DNA from: Cyanophora paradoxa
Lineage: Eukaryota; Glaucocystophyceae; Cyanophorales; Cyanophoraceae
Length of the DNA: 64,000 nt
Direction of reading: 5' to 3'
Assembly: GCA_004431415.1 (NCBI GenBank)
Contig: QPMI01000435.1
Coordinates: 1 to 64,000 of the forward strand
Each line of letters opens with the position of its first letter. Within the stretch, counting starts at the first letter, position 1. Under the pieces are notes generated by a model. That model ran no database searches and was not told the origin of the DNA. It saw nothing but the letters and a program-made list of their open reading frames with translations. Positions 10,801 to 19,182 of the stretch are shown piece by piece. Position numbers and translations under genes: made by a program.

Positions 10801-12165
10801 ATGCCCGGAAGTGGAAAGTCGACCCTCGGTATTAATTGCTTCGCCTCTCAGAAGTCGAATTGCTTAATTATCTGTCCCTATAACAAACAGTGCGCAGAGC
10901 TTAGGGACTCTCTCAAAGCCCGCGGCATTGAGAATATCGTCGTTCGTACTTTGTATAATGTTCTCGGGATCCGTGTCTCAAATGATCAGACCTACGAAGA
11001 GGCTATGAGCGAAAAAGATCAGAGGGCGTTCGTCTCTGAGTTCAGCCATATAATGTTCGACGAGATATTCGCGTATTCCGTAAAGGATCTCGCTAAGATC
11101 AAGACTTTCATAGACCGCTATCCGGATATCAAATATTTGGCTAATGGCGATACCTATCAAAACGAACCAATTAATGACGATCTCTCGGTTTCTGATCGCA
11201 AGGGCTACTATAAGCGCGCCGTGCAAAGCATGTTCCCTAACGTTCTGAGTCTACGCATTAACAAGCGGCACAAGAAGGAGACAGACCGTGAATTAATTCG
11301 GGCGATTAAAGAGGATCTCTTCGAAAACGGACTCGAAGCCGCTCAGATTATCTCGAAATATGGGTTGCCGACAATTAATGATCTAAGCGCTATTCCCGAC
11401 GGCTACTTTGGCATCGCTTACAGAAACGAAATGACCTTAGCCTATAACAAACTGATGCACGATAGACGAAAAGTAAATATCGCAACCGTAGAGGTCAATG
11501 GCATCAAATTCTACAAGGGTTTGGAAGTCGTTTGTCGCAGGTATATGCGCATTTCGCGATCCGAAGGCGAGTCTGTTAATGCATACACGAATTACACCTA
11601 CCGGATCACCAAAATCACTAAGCAAATGGTCACATTAACTGACGTTTTCGATGGCGTCACGTTCGAGGTTCCGTGTGCGATGTTAGAACATTTTTCTCTC
11701 CCTTATGCAGGAACAGGTCATTCAACGCAAGGTCTCACACTTGATTCGGGCATTGTCATTTGTGAGGCTACGTTCCGCTATACCACTCGCGAATGGTTCT
11801 ATACCGCGCTCACTCGTAACCGCGATCTGTCTACTGTGCTGATTTATACACCGATTCACAAGTTCCAAGGAAAGCACGACTATATTGAATATCTGAAAGT
11901 GAAGATCCGCGGCTATAAATGTCAGGATCAGCGTGCCGGGCGCGATTTCGACGAAGCGGATTATATTACGCCGGAGTGGATATTAGAGCGCAAGAAGCAA
12001 CAGAAGGGCGCCTGTGCGATCTGTTCCCTTCCTATTCCCACTGAGCCACAGGATCCGAATTACAAGCTCGTCGTGGATCGCATAAACAACAGGCGCCCAC
12101 ACCTTAAAGACAATTGTCAGCTCGTGCATCACGGGTGCAATTGCAGCAAAAATAAACAGGTTTAA
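7849..12165 (+). CDS. PolB-like DNA polymerase fused to SF1 helicase and HNH domain (element A, six frameshifts)
   Basis: One long replicase of about 1440 residues, read here in seven consecutive frame segments. Order: an N-terminal region resembling the start of the element E polymerase (MPR..NRI, residues 1-65), a K/E-rich linker, and a region with CGYDMIISTW and NKHIYIFND typical of the front part of viral PolB. A PolB motif A (VDMAKCYPSI, about 9790) follows. Next is an SF1 helicase with Walker A (LADMPGSGKST, about 10795), MFDEI (about 11055) and TGHSTQGLTL (about 11715). It ends in a Cys/His endonuclease-like finger (CAICSLP, VVDRINN, CNCSKN). Each frame change is -1 and maps to a short homopolymer (about 8356, 8943, 9058, 9578, 10578, 10672). 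Adding six bases gives a length divisible by three. Confidence 0.7.
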
Positions 12166-12173
12166 TTAGAAGA

Positions 12174-13556
12174 ATGTCACGGATCGTCAGAAGGGTAGCG
12201 GGTGAGGAGACAGAGACTACCATACTCCCTATTGCGGTTCCTGAAACTGAGCTAATCCCCCAAAAAATTACAAAACGCCAAGCAAAATCAAATTTATTAG
12301 GAGATGTTACTTTTAGCATTGCTAACCCGTCCTCTAAGATCGTGCGACGCATGTATGACCCAAAGACAGGTTTTAAGAACCCATCGGCATTGTACGAAGA
12401 GCTGAGAAAAGAGGACAAGAGCCTCACACTGAAAGAAGTGCAAGATGTCGCAGCGAAACAAGAATTTATGCAGATCAACAAGAAGCCCCCCGCACCAACC
12501 CAAACCGCTTTTATTCCCATCACAGCCCCGCCGTGGTGTTACCAAGCGGATCTCATTTTTTATCTCTCATATGGCAATTATAATTCCGGCTACATTGCAG
12601 TCCTTACTCTCATCGAGATGACAAGCCGAAAAGCATATGCCAAGAAGTTAAAGAATAAGGAGGGCGCAAGTGTTGCCGCCGCTTTTGCGGAGATGCTCAC
12701 AGAGCTCCCGGCTCCGATGATTCGATTGGAGACAGATAACGGTTCTGAATTCATCGCAAAGGAGTTTCAGGAGGTCGTCAAAAGCAATGGAATAGAGCAT
12801 CGCTTCAAGCAGGTCGGAGATCACACTTCGCTGGGAATTATGAATCGCTTTCATTTGACCCTAAAAACGATGATAAACAATTACTGTGTCGCATATAATA
12901 CAGTGCGGTTCATGGACAAGCTGGACGACTTCGTTTTCAATTATAACAACACCGTTCACAGAACAATAGGAATGAAGCCCGCAGATGTTAAGCTCTCAGA
13001 TATGGAGCGGATCCGCGCGGCTATTATTTCGAGAAAGAATACGATCGTCAAGGATATATTCAGCGACTTTAAACCGGGGCTCCACGTCCGCGTATTGTTG
13101 CCAAGATCAAAGTTCGATAAAGGAGCGACTCAAAGGTACAGCCGAGAGGTCTACAAAATTGCGGGAAGGAGAGGAAACGCGATAGAGGTGCAAGATGCAG
13201 CCGGGAACCTAATGCCGAAGCTTTTTAAACCGCACGAATTGCAGATCATTACAGAGGTCGAGGCTGTGGTGGAACCATCAGGCAACGCAATCAAAGCAGC
13301 CGAAATAGAAGCCGCTTCTATCCGGCAGGTTCAAAAAGAAGGCATAGATGTCGCCGCAAGTGTTCCGAAAGGGGCTCTATTGGAAGATCGCGCGGAGAAG
13401 ACGAAGAGGGCGCTTAGAGAGCTTGCAAAACTCACGATCGCGGGAACTGAGAAGCTCTCTGAGGTAAACAGTCAGCGGTGGTATAAATCATTCAAGAATC
13501 AGAGCGCAAGCTATACAGCCCCTACTACGCGCATTCTTCGGTCATCTCGTTCATAA
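12174..13556 (+). CDS. rve-type (retroviral-like) integrase (element A)
   Basis: A 460-residue protein with an RNase H-fold integrase core. The first catalytic Asp is in YQADLIF (about residue 124) and the second in ETDNGSEF (about 187). The position usually held by Glu reads GIMNRFH (about 222), an Asn. The N-terminal region (YDPKTGFKNPSALYEEL) and the C-terminal signature KLSEVNSQRWY are shared with the element E integrase. This enzyme would join the element ends to host DNA, as in Polintons and mavirus. It starts 8 bp after the replicase stop, so the two may be co-expressed. The Asn could mean inactivation, a base error, or a DDD/DDE variant, since element C has Asp there. Confidence 0.85.
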   Translation: MSRIVRRVAGEETETTILPIAVPETELIPQKITKRQAKSNLLGDVTFSIANPSSKIVRRMYDPKTGFKNPSALYEELRKEDKSLTLKEVQDVAAKQEFMQINKKPPAPTQTAFIPITAPPWCYQADLIFYLSYGNYNSGYIAVLTLIEMTSRKAYAKKLKNKEGASVAAAFAEMLTELPAPMIRLETDNGSEFIAKEFQEVVKSNGIEHRFKQVGDHTSLGIMNRFHLTLKTMINNYCVAYNTVRFMDKLDDFVFNYNNTVHRTIGMKPADVKLSDMERIRAAIISRKNTIVKDIFSDFKPGLHVRVLLPRSKFDKGATQRYSREVYKIAGRRGNAIEVQDAAGNLMPKLFKPHELQIITEVEAVVEPSGNAIKAAEIEAASIRQVQKEGIDVAASVPKGALLEDRAEKTKRALRELAKLTIAGTEKLSEVNSQRWYKSFKNQSASYTAPTTRILRSSRS

Positions 13557-13563
13557 CAAACCC

Positions 13564-13590
13564 GAAATTATTTTCTCCGGTGAATATAAA
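13564..13590 (+). promoter_or_regulatory. Early-type promoter motif before the DUF5710 gene
   Basis: GAAATTATTTTCTCCGGT is followed by the TATA-like GAATATAAA, 4 bp upstream of the ATG at 13595. Confidence 0.65.
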
Positions 13591-13594
13591 AGAG

Positions 13595-13908
13595 ATGGAG
13601 GGTGAAAAGCATTTCGTGGATATTCCCTATGATAAAAAAGACGTTGCGAAATCCCTCGGTGGAAAGTGGATCGTGAGAATTCATGCTGGTATGTCACGAA
13701 GAAAGATCACCCGCTATGCTCTCAGTTCAAGACTCTAAGCTATGAGCAGGTGTATCAGAGAAACGTGAAGGTTTACCTCGATATTCCTTATGAATTTAAG
13801 GATCAAGCGAAGGCTGAGAGAGCCCGCTGGGATCCCGTTATGCGATGCTGGTATGTTATGGGTCTCGATCACCCGCTAATGGGCAAGTTTCCGATCAAGG
13901 AACACTAA
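13595..13908 (+). CDS. Tandem DUF5710-repeat protein (element A, one frameshift)
   Basis: About 104 residues forming two copies of the same 45-residue unit. Each runs from D-I-P-Y through a KD.AK segment and a W..R/D segment to a CWYV..DHPL ending. The second copy reads YLDIPYEFKDQAKAERARWD and then CWYVMGLDHPL. This matches the DUF5710 pattern (a small domain often attached to phage or plasmid replication and recombination proteins). The two copies are in different frames; one G missing near 13662 explains it. A single related half-unit occurs in element E at 39596-39898. Function unknown. Confidence 0.6.
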
Positions 13909-14019
13909 ATGTATATGTCGCTTTCTTCATTTTTTATGAAATTGGGAACCTTTGCTCTACTTGTAAGTCCCACTTTCGAACTTTCAGCCTTTCTTGTATG
14001 AGTTCGTTAATGTCCCGTG

Positions 14020-14324
14020 CTATACCATTGTCTTCGCTTCGGCATTTGAGCCGCATGTAAAGATATCGATCGCTAATAGCCCCTGTCGCTATAAGAGTGA
14101 GCTGTGGCATGCGACTCATCTAATAGAAAGCCAATCGCGAAACCGGGAGGGGAATTAGAGCCGTCAAAAATGCATGTGTGCTGGTGCACGATGCGCATCT
14201 TGCGATCTGTTATATATTGCGACAGGTTCGCTGTGATCCACTCGGCGCATGCCTCCGGGGACTCGGTGAACGGGTCGGTTATATAGTCAAGCATGACGTG
14301 GTAGCCGCGGTATTTGGAATCCAT
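14020..14324 (-). CDS. speH-like: S-adenosylmethionine decarboxylase proenzyme, SpeH-like (element A, one frameshift)
   Basis: About 101 residues of the short bacterial/archaeal-type AdoMetDC. The N-terminal strand is YRGYHVMLDY. A processing-site motif LLDESHATAHSY follows at about residues 67-78, in which the Glu-Ser bond is the known self-cleavage point that makes the pyruvoyl cofactor. Then comes IDIFTCG with the conserved Cys. The last part is in another frame; one G missing from the GGGG run near 14083 restores it. The enzyme makes decarboxylated AdoMet for spermidine synthesis. A second, unbroken copy is at 63283-63684, also at the end of its element, which argues for a real viral gene. 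Confidence 0.8.
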
Positions 14325-14778
14325 TATTATTTAAGTCGATATTTTTGTGAGCTATGAGCTGTGTGTGCTTTTGTAGCCGCCAAATCGCGCCCTTTGCGAA
14401 TCCGACCGCGCCGCTTTGTAACAGTGTAGAACTACTCTATACCCACACGGATGCAAAGTATGACTAGTGGAGCCTCATGGGAACGCGCGCCGGCGCTCAG
14501 AATGTAGCGGACACCTCGGTTTTCGGGCACTTGTGCAGAAATCGACGCCGGTCTTTGCTCCACGGTGGGCTAAGCTAGTCAAAGCATAACCATCATGCCC
14601 GGAAGCAAGTTATGAGCACGTAGCAATTGAGAGCGCGCCGAGATCAGCTTCCTGTCCAAAGTTATGCGGGAAAACGGAAGGGGGGTCGCCGCCGAGTCGC
14701 GATCGCCAACATTTGACGGCGGCTATTATACTTCTAACTGAGCATTTGAAAGGTATAACAGACCTACTGTAAGGCTTA
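14325..14778. other. Non-coding stretch at the right edge of element A
   Basis: About 450 bp of mixed composition without a convincing gene or promoter motif. It may contain the terminal repeat of element A or host DNA. The left terminus needed to prove this is outside the window. Confidence 0.4.
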
Positions 14779-14984
14779 GTTTCGGCGTAATGTCGGCTGA
14801 CAGGGTGATAGTTTCGGCGTAATGTCGGCTGACAGGGTGATAGTTTCGGCGTAATGTCGGCTGACAGGGTGATAGTTTCGGCGTAATGTCGGCTGACAGG
14901 GTGATAGTTTCGGCGTAATGTCGGCTGACAGGGTGATAGTTTCGGCGTAATGTCGGCTGACAGGGTGATAGTTTCGGCGTAATG
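14779..14984 (+). repeat. 32-bp minisatellite, left part
   Basis: Six full copies and one partial copy of a 32-bp unit (GTTTCGGCGTAATG followed by TCGGCTGACAGGGTGATA), starting at 14779, 14811, 14843, 14875, 14907, 14939 and 14971. There are no spacers between copies. The array is cut by element C and resumes at 36721. Confidence 0.95.
14979..14984 (+). repeat. Target-site duplication of element C, left (GTAATG)
   Basis: The GTAATG of the minisatellite directly precedes the terminal AAAAAACGAGAG. The other copy is at 36721-36726. Confidence 0.9.
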
Positions 14985-15748
14985 AAAAAACGAGAGAGAG
15001 CCCACCACGGTGGCCCCACCGGAAACTGCCACCCCATCCCTAGCACCTCTCTCGCTGCACCAGTCGTAACGTCTACCCCGCTATCCCTCCGACATCGCTC
15101 TATCGTTACGTCTAGCACCACCCCGAGCAACGTCTACAGTTCTATTACGAAGGTGGAAGCCAAGCAATATCTAATGACTATACAAGGCAGAGCTGACAAC
15201 TAGAATAGACGAAGAGGCCGCGCGGTGGTGTCTCTAGCGTTTTTTTCAGAATAGTCTAGACGATATTGCTGTGTACAGAGAAGCGGTGGCCCACCGGGAA
15301 ACCGCCACCACCATCCCTCACAACCTCTCTCGCGGCCACCGCGGTGGTGTCTCTCGCGTTTTTTTCCGCGTTGATGTCCGATACTATGGGAGACAGACGT
15401 TAAGGTGTAAGCCTAGCAATATCTGACGACTATACAAGGCAGAGGAGACAACAAGAATAGGCGAAGAGGAGCGCTGCCCCATGAGCGCGGTCTGCAGAGC
15501 AACGTGGCAGAATAGTCTAGACGATATTAATGTGTACAATGAAGCTATCAGAGGAAACACGTTTAGGTTAATTTTAGGCGATATAGATGAGTACGATGAA
15601 GCTAACAGAGGAAGCACGTTTAGGTTAATTTTAGGCGAAATGATGAGAACATTGAAGCAACCAGAGGAAAAGCGTTTAGCTCTATCTAGGCGATAATGAT
15701 GAGTACATTGAAGCACTTCGTGTCCCAAGAGCGCTCTGGTGCGGCCTC
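14985..15748 (+). repeat. Terminal inverted repeat of element C, left
   Basis: Reverse complement of 35953-36720 with a few indels. It begins AAAAAACGAGAGAGAG. The inner part holds three imperfect copies of a roughly 60-bp unit containing CGTTTAGGTTAATTTTAGGC (15530-15710). Apparent open frames inside it are by-products of the repeats. Confidence 0.93.
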
Positions 15749-16073
15749 ATTCCACTTGATCGGGTTGCTTCTCCTTTCGGAAACTTGATAGCAAGGACTT
15801 TTTTCTTTTCAGCGGCTTTGGGATATTTGGGGGAGGCCAAGACAATCTTCGGCCTTCAGCATCAAGCCAAGGTACAGGTGAATCAGTTCGAGTAAATGGA
15901 GAATTGGACCTAGAAGTCCTGGGTGTGTTAATAGGCGAAACCTGAGTTTCTGGGGTGCGAGAGCCTTCTGTGTCTGATATTTCGAGATTAATGGTCGTCT
16001 CACAGCAACTACAATTCAATTTGCTGGTGACGTTGAGATGGAACATATCCATACATTTTCGAAGCAAATCCAT
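15747..16073 (-). CDS. Small conserved Cys-rich protein (element C)
   Basis: A 108-residue homologue of 1871-2266 and 44917-45150. It opens with an amphipathic helix (LLRKCMDMFHLNVTS), then CSCCET and EISDTEGS. The remainder is Pro/Ser/Thr-rich with a basic tail. It ends exactly at the inner edge of the left TIR. In A and E the same gene follows the coiled-coil gene, whereas here it has moved to the opposite end of the element. Confidence 0.65.
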   Translation of the reverse strand: MDLLRKCMDMFHLNVTSKLNCSCCETTINLEISDTEGSRTPETQVSPINTPRTSRSNSPFTRTDSPVPWLDAEGRRLSWPPPNIPKPLKRKKSLLSSFRKEKQPDQVE

Positions 16074-16111
16074 CTATTAATGGAAAAATATAAAAAAACA
16101 AAGGAATGCGG

Positions 16112-16935
16112 CTATGGAGCCGTATCGCTGCCGAATATAGGAAAATACCTGTTTGTCCCCACATATTCTGCATATGTGTTCTGTTTTGCAATAGCATCGG
16201 TTCGTTCAGCGAAGAGAATGCACTTGTAGATTCCGAATTTTGTGGCTCTTACTAAAAACTGGTAATCTTCTAATCCGAAATTTACACCATGATACGCGAT
16301 CCCGAAATTATCATATGGAGTGATCACAACTGAAATATTCGGGTTCCACCTTCTACTTGACAGAGTGCATAAATATCTGGAGGGATATCAACAATTACCT
16401 TATAATGATCACCAATTTCAACCAGAGAATCAACTACTGATGTCTGTTCATTTACAACAATGGGGAATATCTTGATTATATAGGGGGCATTCATACCGGG
16501 GACATAGGTGCGAATCCGCGTCAGATTGTCGATCGGGTTTGGCGTGTCGTTCACGAAGAGAGGAGCTCCGATTGTTCCCCCAACTCGAAGACCATCACCA
16601 ATATATGCGCCGCCATTTCGACAGTTAATAGCTCCAGAACGAGATTCAAAAGAGTAAGTCGAAAGAGGATCGCCGTAACTGTCTGGATCACCGTAGTGTG
16701 AGCTGAAATTTGCATTTGTTACTAGCAACTTGGTAGTTTTAACCACACCATTATTTTTATCACATCTGAGTTCCTGCAATCTAAGTTTATGTGTAGATCC
16801 GAAGGTGTTTAATGTCGGTTGTACCTCTGTTGATTGCAGACCTTCCACATCGTCAAAAGTAGCATGTTGTAGAACGTGGTTTGCAGGAGCCGCGAGCGAA
16901 AGTTGTGCCGTAACAATACGCTCAATTTCAGCCAT
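16112..16935 (-). CDS. Virion spike-family protein with conserved N-terminal anchor (element C, one frameshift)
   Basis: About 274 residues, homologous over its length to 61966-62795. The N-terminal 130 residues form a module shared with 16959-17813, 18138-19160 and 19183-20253: a V/EGL.STE segment, LRCDKNNGVVKTTKLLVTN, then NGGAYIGDGLRVGG. The C-terminal half is a distinct presumed beta domain. The frame breaks near 16335, where one C is missing from a CCC run. Its place beside the fibre genes suggests an external capsid decoration or receptor-binding protein. Confidence 0.65.
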
Positions 16936-16958
16936 TTTACATTAAAGTGATATATATT

Positions 16959-17813
16959 TTAAGGTGTTGGATCGTCAATAACATCTGGCTCCTGGTAAAA
17001 TCCGGTTGTAAAGATATCAGCAACATTCACACCACGAAGTGCTGAAACAGCAGCTATATCTGTTCTCAGTCCAATTATCATAGTATTATAAACTCCTACC
17101 TCAGTGACAAACAAATCATAAGTAAATGTCAAATTGTTATATACACAATATCCCCGACCGAAATGATTTGATGCTTGAACAAAGAATAGGTAATTGTGAC
17201 CTGGTTGATTGTTGTTTGCTCTGCACATCGAAAGCATTGCTGTGGGAAGAGGAATATTTCTCCTCACTCGATCAGTTCCTGTTATGGAAACCAACTCCGA
17301 GTTTTCGAGGGTGACAGATGATGCAACATAGAAATGCAGGAAAGGTTGCTGTGCAACAGGTGTATAGAACCGAATTCGTTGTGGATTTTCAACATTTTGT
17401 TCAAGAGTATCCGGGACATCATTGTATGCAATTGATGAAGAGAGTTGACCTGAAACTCGACAGCCACCACCAATAAATGCGCCTCCTGAACGAATTGTAG
17501 CAGCGGCAGAATTCTTATCGAAATCGAGGGCTTTTAAATCCACACTGTATGCATCAGGTCCTCCATTTGTCGGTTGAAAGAAGTTAGCATTTGTCACAAG
17601 TAGTCGAGTGGTTTTAACTACACCCGAATTCTTATCGGCTCGGAGTTCTTTTACACGAATCATCGAATTTTTATCGAAAGAGTTACCGTTAGAATTTGGT
17701 CGCTCTGTGGATTCTAAACCGCGGACTTCATCATTTACTTCATGTTGTCGAAAGTGCATCGCTGGTGATCCAAGCGAATAAATGGGTAATTGCACACGAT
17801 TATATTCGCCCAT
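16959..17813 (-). CDS. Virion spike-family protein (element C)
   Basis: A 284-residue protein, almost identical to 61088-61942 in element E. N-terminal anchor: ELRADKNSGVVKTTRLLVTN and RSGGAFIGGGCRVSG. The C-terminal head (residues about 140-284) contains NNNQPGHNYLFFVQASNHFG and is rich in aromatics. The very high similarity between elements C and E, compared with the more divergent neighbouring genes, suggests recent exchange or strong constraint. The exact role is unknown; I infer a surface spike. Confidence 0.7.
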   Translation of the reverse strand: MGEYNRVQLPIYSLGSPAMHFRQHEVNDEVRGLESTERPNSNGNSFDKNSMIRVKELRADKNSGVVKTTRLLVTNANFFQPTNGGPDAYSVDLKALDFDKNSAAATIRSGGAFIGGGCRVSGQLSSSIAYNDVPDTLEQNVENPQRIRFYTPVAQQPFLHFYVASSVTLENSELVSITGTDRVRRNIPLPTAMLSMCRANNNQPGHNYLFFVQASNHFGRGYCVYNNLTFTYDLFVTEVGVYNTMIIGLRTDIAAVSALRGVNVADIFTTGFYQEPDVIDDPTP

Positions 17814-17849
17814 TGCTTCTTTTACTAAGAAGGAAAGAAAAAATAATGT

Positions 17850-18116
17850 TCATTGTTCTTCTGTGACAATATTATACTCGATCGCTTTTTTCACAGTCCC
17901 CCTTTGGAATGCCTGTAAAACAATAGCTTCCTTTGAGGTTGGTATCTGAAAGCCTGTTGATATACATGAATGGATCTCTTTCTGAACAATCTCATCAATT
18001 GCAATTCTTGCCCTGTTGTGGGCAGCATTATCAATCCAATCCTGAACAGATGCAGCGCAATATTCCATTCCCAACTTTTCGGTATCAGTTAGAACTACTT
18101 GGTAAATATTTGACAT
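17850..18116 (-). CDS. Small protein of unknown function in the spike cluster (element C)
   Basis: An 88-residue, mostly helical sequence with VQDWIDNAAHNRARIAIDEI. I do not recognise a family with certainty. It is placed among spike genes, at the position where element E has an unrelated 102-residue gene (60740-61048). Tight spacing on both sides supports it being real. Confidence 0.55.
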   Translation of the reverse strand: MSNIYQVVLTDTEKLGMEYCAASVQDWIDNAAHNRARIAIDEIVQKEIHSCISTGFQIPTSKEAIVLQAFQRGTVKKAIEYNIVTEEQ

Positions 18117-18137
18117 TCTTACTCTATCAAAAGAAAA

Positions 18138-19160
18138 TTATGTAATACTTATCAACTCTCCACAAAAGGTAGTTCCAGAGGAATATGTCCCCTGGTTTGT
18201 TGTCCAAATAGTTACATATTCGTTGGCTGCAAGATTGAGAATGCAGGACATTTGAAGAGGTCTGACTATTAATGTGCCTGTGCTGGAAGCAGAAAGAGAA
18301 ATGCCCCCAGGATCGGCATCATTCAATTTGAAGAAAAGCTGAATTGGGTATTGTGTTGTTGAGTTGGTAAAAACTGAGAATCGATAATGTCCAGCAACAG
18401 GAGCTGTAAATCTTCCTGATGATCCAGTGAAGGATCCTGTTACATTAACAAGATTGGTTGCCCAATTAATGAGAGCGGTCGAAGAAGTTGCAGTGTGATT
18501 ATATCCCAATCGGAAGCAGAACCTTGGTTGGGAGCTGTTCTTTAAATAACACCCTGTATTAATTGTTAATGAATTGGCTTCAAGTGTTGCGATGGTATTG
18601 CTATTTCGCTTCAACACAAGATTAACATTTGCCCCTGTATCAATTTCAGGAGTAACTAATCTTGTTGTTGCAGTAATGGTGGGTTGAGAGTTGGTTGCTA
18701 CTGAGACTCCACCATTTGCTGTAACCATTCCTGTAAAAGTGGTTGTCCCTGTCACAGCAAGTTGAGTTGCTGTAAGAGTCCCATCAACACTTGCCCCATC
18801 TCCAATGTAGGCTCCTCCACTTCTTACTACAAGAGCAGAGTTATTAATGGTGTTGTCAAAAGTAGTAATTTTGGGTGTGGTGAACCCTCCCACATCATCA
18901 TAAATTGCTGAATCTGATACAATCGATCCCGATTGGACTTGGTTCTTATTTGACACAATTAAACCAGTGGTTCTCACCTTTCCATTATTGCGATCACATC
19001 GTACCTCTTTGCATCTGATCACAGAATTTTGAGAAAATGAATCAGCTCCTGTGGATTCTGTGCAAATAAACCCAGGGGTTGCATCTGTCACTGTGTGGTT
19101 GAGTTGATGCAATTTTGGGGCTGCATAACAGAAAACAGGAACAGCAATCTGTGTAGACAT
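18138..19160 (-). CDS. Spike protein with C1q/TNF-like head (element C)
   Basis: A 340-residue protein. The anchor module has KEVRCDRNNGKVRTTGLIVSN and RSGGAYIGDGASVDG. A phage-fibre-like linker (TATQLAVTGTTTFTGMVTANGG) follows. The C-terminal 130 residues (about 205-340) carry the C1q-like signature GRFTAPVAGHYRFSVF and end in CGELISIT. C1q-like heads form trimers and bind ligands, so a receptor-binding spike is likely. Its neighbour 19183-20253 has the same architecture. Confidence 0.75.
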   Translation of the reverse strand: MSTQIAVPVFCYAAPKLHQLNHTVTDATPGFICTESTGADSFSQNSVIRCKEVRCDRNNGKVRTTGLIVSNKNQVQSGSIVSDSAIYDDVGGFTTPKITTFDNTINNSALVVRSGGAYIGDGASVDGTLTATQLAVTGTTTFTGMVTANGGVSVATNSQPTITATTRLVTPEIDTGANVNLVLKRNSNTIATLEANSLTINTGCYLKNSSQPRFCFRLGYNHTATSSTALINWATNLVNVTGSFTGSSGRFTAPVAGHYRFSVFTNSTTQYPIQLFFKLNDADPGGISLSASSTGTLIVRPLQMSCILNLAANEYVTIWTTNQGTYSSGTTFCGELISIT

Positions 19161-19182
19161 TCTTTACTTTAAAGTAACAATA

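Larger units (their letters stand above)
1..14324 (+). mobile_element. Element A: partial Polinton-like virus, left part outside window
   Basis: This is a run of virus genes: packaging ATPase, coiled-coil protein, small Cys-rich protein, AT-hook protein, PolB-helicase-HNH replicase, rve integrase, DUF5710 protein and AdoMetDC. The order ATPase, coiled-coil, Cys-rich, AT-hook matches element E at 43344-45579. Capsid genes are not visible and presumably lie left of the window. No terminal inverted repeat was recognised; the right edge is somewhere between 14324 and 14778. A LINE relic interrupts the element at 2804-7684. Confidence 0.75.

Noticed and set aside
14020-14324. Bacterial contamination, because of a SpeH-type enzyme
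   Set aside because: A second copy with the same motifs sits inside another viral element, and flanking genes are viral in both cases.
14779-14984. Possible CRISPR array (regular 32-bp repeats)
   Set aside because: Copies are directly adjacent with no variable spacers and no cas genes. It is a minisatellite.
14610-15130. Minus-strand open frames of 134-140 residues
   Set aside because: They are the 32-bp minisatellite read as protein; three rounds of a 32-bp unit keep the frame open.
15481-15728. Open frames inside the TIRs of element C
   Set aside because: They are built from roughly 60-bp imperfect repeats, appear identically in both TIRs and show no domain.
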